From assembly GCA_963746315.1 (NCBI GenBank), contig CAVVAR010000012.1, forward strand, positions 1,798,001 through 1,862,000: a stretch of 64,000 bases of DNA. The letters run 5' to 3'. The position numbers and the translations under genes were made by a program. Shown in pieces: positions 58,664 to 64,000 of this stretch. Position 1 is the first letter of the stretch. Each line of letters opens with the position of its first letter. The stretch comes from Ga0077555 sp963746315 (lineage in GTDB: Bacteria > Pseudomonadota > Alphaproteobacteria > Rhizobiales > Hyphomicrobiaceae). Under the pieces are notes generated by a model. It was not told where the DNA came from and made no database searches. It worked only from the letters and a program-made list of their open reading frames with translations.

Positions 58664-60325
58664 ATGGCCATCGGCTCAGACATCGTCGCCAAGGCGCTCA
58701 AACACGAAGGCGTCTCGGACTTCTTCTACATCATGGGTGGCCCTATGCTGGCCGTCGAGAAGGCGTGCCTCAACCTCGGTCTGCGCGGCATCGACGTCCG
58801 CCACGAGCAGGCCGCAGCCTTCGCCGGCTTCGCCTACGCCCGGCTGCGGAACCAGATCGGCGTGTGCATGGCAGCCTCGGGCCCAGCCACGACCAATCTC
58901 GTCACCGGCGTCGCCCACGCCTGGGCCGATTGCACGCCGATCCTCGCGCTGGGCGGCGCGGCGCCCGTCTCCACCTGGCATCGCGGCGCGTTCCAGGACA
59001 CCGACCAGCTCTCCATATTCAAGCCGATCACCAAGTGGGCTGATCGCGTCCACAATGCACGCCGCATACCCGAGCTCGTCAATCTCGCCATCGCCCAGGC
59101 CATGACGGGCCGCACCGGCCCCGTCTATCTCGATCTCCCCGGCGACATTCTCTACCAGGAGGTCGACGAGTCGAAGATCGAGTATCCGGAGCCGTTCGAC
59201 TACGCCAAGCGCGCACGCCCGGCGATGAACGCCAACGACGTTAAGGCCATCATCGAGCTGATGAGCAAGGCCAAGCAGCCGGTCCTGGTCACCGGCTCGG
59301 GCGTGCAGTGGTCCGAAGCCGACAAGGAGATGCTGGCCTTCGTCGAGGCTGCCGGCATCCCGTTCTACACGACCCCGCAAGGCCGCGGCGTCATCCCTGA
59401 GGACCACAAGTATTCTTACCTGACCTCCCGCGCCGCCGCTTTCCGTGACGCCGACTTCATCCTCGTGGTCGGAACACGCGTCAACTACGTCATCGGCAAC
59501 GCCGCCCCGCCGCGCTGGAACGCGGACGCCAAGGTCGTGCGCATCGATATCGATCCGGTCGAGATCGCCTCCTCGCCCCGTAAGCTCGACGTCGGTGTCG
59601 TAGCCGACGCCAGGATCGCCTTCGGCCAGCTGACCGACGCAATCAAGGGCAAGGTCACTCCGGCCGCCTACGAGACGTGGCGCGAGCGGCTGCGTACCCG
59701 CAACGTGCAGAAAGCCGCCGAGGCCGAGCAAGCACTCTCGAACGGCGATACGCCGATCCACCCGCTGCGCCTCTGCAAGGAGGTCCGCGACATCCTCGAG
59801 CGCGACGCCATCCTGTGCGTCGACGGACAGGAGACGCTGAACTACGCACGCCAGGCGATCCCGCAATACACCGCCCGGCACCGCATCAACTCGGGCGCCT
59901 ACGGCACCATGGGCGTCGGCATGCCGTTCGGCATGGGCGCCAAGGCCGCGTGCCCAGACAAGCAGGTCGTCGTCCTGCACGGCGACGGCTCGTGGGGCAT
60001 GAACTCGATGGAGTTCGACACCTGCGTGCGCCATAACCTGCCGGTACTGGTCGTGATCAGCCAGAACGGCGGTTGGACGGGTGATCCCGACAAGGACGAT
60101 CCAGTAAAATCGAAGCCCGGCCGCGAGCTCGGCTATCCGCGTTACGACAAGTTCGCCGAATGCTTCGGCGGGCACGGCGAGTACGTCGAGAAGCCTGAGG
60201 ACATCAAGCCCGCGCTCGAGAGAGCGATGGCTGCGGTGAAGGCCGGCAAGCCCGCGCTCGTCTGCGTCGTCACCGACTGGAAGGCCCGCGCGACGACAAC
60301 CGCCTTCACGCGGTATGCGACCTGA
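58664..60325 (+). CDS. Thiamine-diphosphate-dependent enzyme, oxalyl-CoA decarboxylase/2-hydroxyacyl-CoA lyase-like
   Basis: 553 residues with the three-domain layout of the ThDP enzyme family. The cofactor Glu is Glu48 in DVRHEQAAAFAGFAYAR. The Mg-ThDP motif is GDG at 440-442 with Asn468 in VVISQNGGWTG. The middle domain carries VLVTGSGVQWSEAD and IRIDIDPVEI-like text (VRIDIDPVEIASS). Members include acetolactate synthase, oxalyl-CoA decarboxylase and 2-hydroxyacyl-CoA lyase. The nearby CoA transferase makes an acyl-CoA substrate likely. GAGAGGAA precedes the ATG at 58664. A strong terminator follows. Confidence 0.88.
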   Translation: MAIGSDIVAKALKHEGVSDFFYIMGGPMLAVEKACLNLGLRGIDVRHEQAAAFAGFAYARLRNQIGVCMAASGPATTNLVTGVAHAWADCTPILALGGAAPVSTWHRGAFQDTDQLSIFKPITKWADRVHNARRIPELVNLAIAQAMTGRTGPVYLDLPGDILYQEVDESKIEYPEPFDYAKRARPAMNANDVKAIIELMSKAKQPVLVTGSGVQWSEADKEMLAFVEAAGIPFYTTPQGRGVIPEDHKYSYLTSRAAAFRDADFILVVGTRVNYVIGNAAPPRWNADAKVVRIDIDPVEIASSPRKLDVGVVADARIAFGQLTDAIKGKVTPAAYETWRERLRTRNVQKAAEAEQALSNGDTPIHPLRLCKEVRDILERDAILCVDGQETLNYARQAIPQYTARHRINSGAYGTMGVGMPFGMGAKAACPDKQVVVLHGDGSWGMNSMEFDTCVRHNLPVLVVISQNGGWTGDPDKDDPVKSKPGRELGYPRYDKFAECFGGHGEYVEKPEDIKPALERAMAAVKAGKPALVCVVTDWKARATTTAFTRYAT

Positions 60326-60352
60326 TCGCGAATAAGCGAGCGCACAGACACC

Positions 60353-60377
60353 GGGGAGGGCCAATACGGCTCTCCCC
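60353..60377 (+). terminator. Intrinsic-type terminator after the ThDP enzyme
   Basis: GGGGAGGGCC pairs with GGCTCTCCCC (10 bp, one G-U pair) around AATAC, 27 bp past the stop, followed by TGTTTGG. It is a convincing end to the 54-60 kb block. Confidence 0.75.
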
Positions 60378-60415
60378 TGTTTGGATCGCCTGCCGGAAAC
60401 CGGAAAACCGACTGT

Positions 60416-60438
60416 CGAGGCGGTGCCCCACCGCTTCG
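60416..60438 (-). terminator. Likely terminator after prs
   Basis: On the minus strand, GCGGTG and CACCGC pair around GGG, with outer CGA/TCG pairs beyond one mismatch. TTTT follows about 8 nt further on. It lies 108 bp past the prs stop. Confidence 0.5.
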
Positions 60439-60545
60439 AGCCGAGGTGACGGCCCCGCATGGACACGCCCCCGCCGTAGCGGTGTCGATCGCGCAACAGA
60501 TTATCCCGCGATCCGAGCCGTCGGTGTTCGTGGCAGTGGGTTGGA

Positions 60546-61484
60546 TCAGTAGAACAGGCTCGAGACACTCTCGTTGCGAGACGTCCGGGCAATCGCCTCG
60601 GCCAGCAGCTTGGCGATCGAGATCACCCGAATGTTTCGCGCCGCCTTCACAGCCTCGGTCGGCATGATGGAGTCTGTGATCACCAGCGTCTTCAACTTCG
60701 AGTTCGTGATCCGCGAGACGGCCCCGCCAGACAGCACGCCGTGGGTGATGTAGGCGTGAACCTCGGCCGCCCCGTGCCCCAGGAGAGCGTTCGCGGCATT
60801 CACCAGCGTGCCGCCTAAATCGACGATGTCGTCGACGAGAACGCAGCGCATACCCTCGACATCGCCGATGACGTGCATGACCTCGGAGTGTCCGGCCCGC
60901 TCGCGACGCTTGTCGCAGATGGCGATGGGTACGTTGGGACCGAGCCGTTTGGCGAGCGCCCGAGCGCGAACCACGCCGCCCACGTCCGGGGAGACGACCA
61001 CCAGCTTGTCGACCTCGAACAGATCCTGCATGTCGCGGGCAAAGAGTGGCGCCGCAAACAAGTTGTCGGTTGGAATGTCGAAGAAGCCTTGAATTTGTCC
61101 GGCGTGAAGATCGAGCGTCATCACGCGATCAACGCCCGCGCGCTCGATCAAGTTGGCGACCAGACGTGCCGAGATCGGTGTCCGCGGGCCCGGTCGGCGA
61201 TCCTGCCGCGCATATCCGTAGTAAGGCATCACCGCCGTGATCCGACGCGCCGACGAGCGCTTCAAGGCGTCGGTGAGGATCAGCAGCTCCATCAGATTGT
61301 CGTTGGCGGGAAACGCAGTGTTCTGGACGATGTAGACGTCCTCGCCCCGCACGTTCTCCTCGATCTCGACAAACACCTCCATGTCGGCGAAGCGCTTCAC
61401 GAAGCCCTTCGTCAGGGGCGAGCTCAGCGCATCGCTGATCGCCTCGGCCAGCGGCCGGTTGCTGTTGCCTGCGACAAGCTTCAT
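60546..61484 (-). CDS. prs: Ribose-phosphate pyrophosphokinase (PRPP synthetase)
   Basis: 312 residues. It makes PRPP from ribose 5-phosphate and ATP for purine, pyrimidine, His and Trp synthesis. Family features are MKLVAGNSNRPLAEAI, YYGYARQDRRPGPRTPISARLVANL (ATP and catalytic loop) and the PRPP loop CVLVDDIVDLGGTLVNA. In the last motif Leu replaces the more usual Ser or Thr next to Gly. The ATG at 61482-61484 gives the family start; the longer ORF adds 16 residues. Confidence 0.96.
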   Translation of the reverse strand: MKLVAGNSNRPLAEAISDALSSPLTKGFVKRFADMEVFVEIEENVRGEDVYIVQNTAFPANDNLMELLILTDALKRSSARRITAVMPYYGYARQDRRPGPRTPISARLVANLIERAGVDRVMTLDLHAGQIQGFFDIPTDNLFAAPLFARDMQDLFEVDKLVVVSPDVGGVVRARALAKRLGPNVPIAICDKRRERAGHSEVMHVIGDVEGMRCVLVDDIVDLGGTLVNAANALLGHGAAEVHAYITHGVLSGGAVSRITNSKLKTLVITDSIMPTEAVKAARNIRVISIAKLLAEAIARTSRNESVSSLFY

Positions 61485-61673
61485 GGACGGCTCTCCCGGA
61501 CCCCAGCGGTGCTCCCGCGAATCGAATGGCATTGCCTCGCCTCTCCCCTCGGAGGTCCGCTGTCATCGCCGTGACATGGTAGGGCTCATAGCAATTGGAC
61601 CCGTACCTGTAAACGGTCCGGGTCCAAAGAGTTTCATATGGCTGCCAGCTGGTTAGGACCGCGGCTGTGCAGC

Positions 61674-62741
61674 CTAGTTCGTGGCCTTCGCGGCCGCCTG
61701 CTGCGGCAGCAGTTTGAGAATGCCCTGAGCCGCAGCGGCGGCAGCTGCATCGGCCGTCGGACCCCAGGCTTGATCGAGCGAGCCGGGCGGGATGGAGTTC
61801 TTCTGGGTCACCGTCCCGACGGCGTTGCCTTTGCCGTCCTTGACGCGCCAGTCGATCTGGATGGCTTGCCGGCCATCCTTCACGGCGCCAACGGAGACCT
61901 GGCCCTCGACCCGGTAGGGTTGCCCCGTCTTGCTGTCGGAGGGCATGCCTTGGCGGGTCAGCTCGCGATTGAGCGCCGACGCCAGGGCTGTGTTGCCGTC
62001 ACCTGGGGCACCGGACACGACCGGCATGCCACCGCCGCTCGGCAACGAGGCCGTCGACGTGTTGGACACCGCGGGTGCCGAGGCCACAGTGGGTGTTGGT
62101 CCCGAAGCCGCGTTCGGCGCCTCGGACAAGGCTCCCGCACCAGCTCCTGCAGGCGCACTGGCCACCGGGACGCCCGCTACTGGCGTGGACTTGCTTTGGG
62201 TCGGCGCCCATGCCCCGAGCGATGCGGCGACCTTGTCCGCGATTGTCTGCGTCACGGTTGGCGTGACCGAGTCCCAAGGACCTTTGCCCTGGGCAGCTGG
62301 GATCGCTTCCTCGCCGGTGATGCGATTGACCCGCTTGCCCGTGGCGTCGCTGATATCCCAGATGTAGGACACCTTGACGCCGCCCCGGTCACGCGCCGCG
62401 ACCAGATAGCCGCGCATGCCGTAATCGGCCGATGGATCGCGATCTGCGAGGATGCCGATCTTGCTCCGCTCCGCGGCCTGCACGACCTGCGTGCGCAGTT
62501 GCGTGCCGACGGCATCTGGAGCACCGATGATCGGCGCCAGGGCGACTTTTGCGAGCAACTGAGGCTTTGCCGGCTCTGTCGCCTGCGGCGGCGTTACCGT
62601 CTCGGTGGCGATCTGGTTGCCACCCAGGATGTTGCCGGCTGTCTCGCAGCCAGCGAGCCCTACCCCTGCGAGCAGAACACTGATGATCGCGCCTGTCCGC
62701 ATTTTCATGGCCCTAGCCGTAGCAGCGTCGAAGTCCGTCAC
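61674..62741 (-). CDS. Predicted lipoprotein of unknown function
   Basis: 355 residues. A lipoprotein signal peptide ends in the lipobox LAGC with Cys32. The first third contains LLAKVALAPIIGAPDAVG and GYLVAARDRGGVKVSYIWDI, repeated in spirit by a second part near QPYRVEGQVSVGAVKDG and IQIDWRVKDGKGN, so there may be two related small domains joined by a Ser/Ala/Gly-rich linker (about 180-260). I recognise no named family. The GTG at 62741 has AAGGGGAA 8 nt upstream, so I prefer it to the ATG codons at 62708 and 62702. Confidence 0.8.
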   Translation of the reverse strand: MTDFDAATARAMKMRTGAIISVLLAGVGLAGCETAGNILGGNQIATETVTPPQATEPAKPQLLAKVALAPIIGAPDAVGTQLRTQVVQAAERSKIGILADRDPSADYGMRGYLVAARDRGGVKVSYIWDISDATGKRVNRITGEEAIPAAQGKGPWDSVTPTVTQTIADKVAASLGAWAPTQSKSTPVAGVPVASAPAGAGAGALSEAPNAASGPTPTVASAPAVSNTSTASLPSGGGMPVVSGAPGDGNTALASALNRELTRQGMPSDSKTGQPYRVEGQVSVGAVKDGRQAIQIDWRVKDGKGNAVGTVTQKNSIPPGSLDQAWGPTADAAAAAAAQGILKLLPQQAAAKATN

Positions 62742-62948
62742 GGCGACGTTCCCCTTTTTGATCCGGTATTCCCGCTGTTACTCGCCAGCCGTCGTACGAA
62801 CTTTGCGGCCCTGTCGCGCGAATCTCTCGTTAATTTGTGCCTATTCGCCGTCTAGCTCCGGATCCCACCCTGGTCCAGCCCTCCCCCGGTCCTTTTCCGT
62901 GTCCAAGCCGCCAATGACACGGAGCCTAGAACGAGAACTGTGGAAAAA

Positions 62949-63785
62949 CTATAGCAGAACGATGGCAGACACCTGCCGGCCATAGTCCCCTTCACCCCGG
63001 TGGGTCGCGCGTCGATAGCTGAAAAGTCCCTCCTCGTCGCGATAGGTGCACCGCGTGCAACTCTCGACCGTATCGATCCGGGCTTCCGCCAGTCTCGCCA
63101 GGACAAAACCAGGCAGATCGAAGAACGGGCGCGCCTCAGGCCGTGCCCGACGGAAAAACCGCGCGTAGGACGGGTCGACGGCGGTAAACCGCGCCTCGAA
63201 CTCTGGCCCGACCTCGTAGGACTCGGGTCCGATACAAGGACCCAGGGCCGCTCGGATGCGATGTTGCCGCGCACCGAGCGATACCATTGCAGCCATTGTC
63301 GCCTCGAGCACCCCGGTCAGCGCCCCTTTCCAGCCGGCATGCGCGGCTCCGATGACGCCGGCATCGGGATCGGCAAACAGTACGGGCGCGCAATCGGCGG
63401 CCAACGCGCCAAGCGCGATGCCAGGCACATTGGTGACCATGCCGTCTGCCTTGGGGTTGTCTCCGATGACCCAGGGCTCCCTGACGACGATGGCGTCGGC
63501 GCTGTGCACTTGGTGACAGGTGAGCAGGTGCTCGCAGCGGGTTCCCAGCGCCGCCGCAACGCGCGCACGGTTCTCGGCGACGTGGGACCGGTCATCCTTC
63601 GAGCCCGCGCCGCAGTTGAGCGACCCGTAGATTCCGCCGGACACGCCCCCTTCGCGCGTAAAAAATCCATGGGCCAAGCCGCCGATACCGGCGAGACAAT
63701 CGGCAGTGATCCGCTTCGGCATCGCGCCCCCCATCTCCCGGAACCGCGGCCCCCAGACGACGGGTGACCGCTGCACAATCATCAT
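62949..63785 (-). CDS. pgeF: YfiH/PgeF family polyphenol oxidase (laccase domain)
   Basis: About 278 residues. YfiH proteins have a laccase-like domain; members act on purine nucleosides or edit peptidoglycan precursors. The metal-site motifs CHQVHSADA, ADCAPVLFADP and AHAGWKGALTGVLE are clear. The C-terminal CTYRDEEGLFSYRR is typical. The ATG at 63785 lies 4 bp after the GMC oxidoreductase stop. An internal ATG at 63722 (MPKRITADCLAG), with GGGAG further upstream, is an alternative. The 240-bp gap to the lipoprotein gene holds nothing I recognise. Confidence 0.92.
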   Translation of the reverse strand: MMIVQRSPVVWGPRFREMGGAMPKRITADCLAGIGGLAHGFFTREGGVSGGIYGSLNCGAGSKDDRSHVAENRARVAAALGTRCEHLLTCHQVHSADAIVVREPWVIGDNPKADGMVTNVPGIALGALAADCAPVLFADPDAGVIGAAHAGWKGALTGVLEATMAAMVSLGARQHRIRAALGPCIGPESYEVGPEFEARFTAVDPSYARFFRRARPEARPFFDLPGFVLARLAEARIDTVESCTRCTYRDEEGLFSYRRATHRGEGDYGRQVSAIVLL

Positions 63786-63789
63786 GTCG

Positions 63790-64000
63790 TCAGGCTGCGT
63801 CGGCCCTCAGGATGTCCGCCGCCTTCTCGCCGACCATGATCGCGGGCGCGTTGGTGTTTCCGGACGGCATGGTCGGGAAGATCGAGGCGTCCGCGACGCG
63901 CAGCCCCTTTATGCCGTGCACCCGGAGACGATCGTCCACGACCGTGCGCTGGCCTTCGGGCCCCATACGGCACGTCCCGATCGGGTGATAAGCGGTCTGG
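63790..64000 (-). CDS. GMC family oxidoreductase, C-terminal end (cut by window edge)
   Basis: Only the last 69 codons are visible. They contain QTAYHPIGTCRMG, with the catalytic-region His, and the FAD-binding end DASIFPTMPSGNTNAPAIM, then VGEKAADILRADAA. This is the C-terminal signature of choline-dehydrogenase-like GMC flavoenzymes that oxidise alcohols. The specific substrate cannot be told from this fragment. The stop is 4 bp before the pgeF start, so the two may be co-transcribed. Confidence 0.9.
   Translation of the reverse strand, partial: QTAYHPIGTCRMGPEGQRTVVDDRLRVHGIKGLRVADASIFPTMPSGNTNAPAIMVGEKAADILRADAA

Noticed and set aside
58676..60592. 638-codon minus-strand ORF over the ThDP enzyme
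   Set aside because: Antisense of a gene with clear cofactor motifs; no domain of its own.

Overview
The window is a dense, GC-rich chromosomal segment of an alphaproteobacterium, most likely a member of the Rhizobiales/Hyphomicrobiales. The evidence is gene order: mfd-sdhE divergent from recG; dusB-ntrB-ntrC-ntrY-ntrX-hfq-hflX; lptF-lptG-lptD-surA-pdxA-rsmA; gmk-yicC-mltG-fabF-acpP-fabG; rpsF-rpsR-rplI-dnaB-alr-radA-cvpA-purF; and a fused ispDF. I see no rRNA, tRNA, CRISPR array, insertion sequence or prophage. The genus is not resolved from sequence alone.

Layout. 1-4.8 kb: repair genes (mfd, cut by the left edge; recG) and the SDH assembly factor sdhE. 4.9-6.6 kb: a three-gene cassette that I read as a miniature protein-sorting system: a divergent exosortase-like membrane protein, a single-pass partner translationally coupled to it, and a 103-residue Gly/Ser-rich secreted protein with a C-terminal sorting-type tail. 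6.7-10 kb: proC, ispDF, dusB. 10-18.6 kb: nitrogen two-component genes ntrB (frameshifted), ntrC, ntrY, ntrX, then hfq and hflX. 18.8-23.6 kb: an MFS transporter, mazG, an unknown membrane protein and pepA. 24-32.4 kb: LPS transport (lptF, lptG, lptD), a SurA-like chaperone, pdxA and rsmA. 32.4-40.6 kb, minus strand: gmk, yicC, mltG and fatty-acid synthesis genes, interrupted by an opposite-strand acetylpolyamine-deacetylase-like gene between fabG and fabD. 40.9-46.6 kb: rpsF (two frameshifts, RG-rich tail), rpsR, a DUF2232 protein, rplI, cfa, dnaB. 46.6-53.5 kb: a PilZ protein, alr (frameshifted), radA, cvpA, purF, a MarR regulator and a pncC/CinA-type amidase. 53.6-60.3 kb: an accessory catabolic block with an SDR, two tandem Tat-exported Bug/TctC binding proteins, a formyl-CoA-transferase-like enzyme, a Uma2 protein and a ThDP-dependent lyase. 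60.5-64 kb, minus strand: prs, a lipoprotein, a YfiH/PgeF protein and the C-terminus of a GMC oxidoreductase.

How the genes work together. Most of the window is core biology: nitrogen signalling, outer-membrane assembly, type II fatty-acid synthesis, replication and translation. Two blocks look accessory. The exosortase-like cassette has its own apparent substrate and could attach or release one small surface protein. The 54-60 kb block combines uptake proteins, a CoA transferase and a ThDP lyase, as expected for oxalate or another 2-hydroxy acid activated to a CoA ester and cleaved.

Quality caveat. Four single-base insertions break ntrB, rpsF (twice) and alr. All have the same sign and all hit conserved housekeeping genes, so sequencing or assembly error is the simplest explanation.
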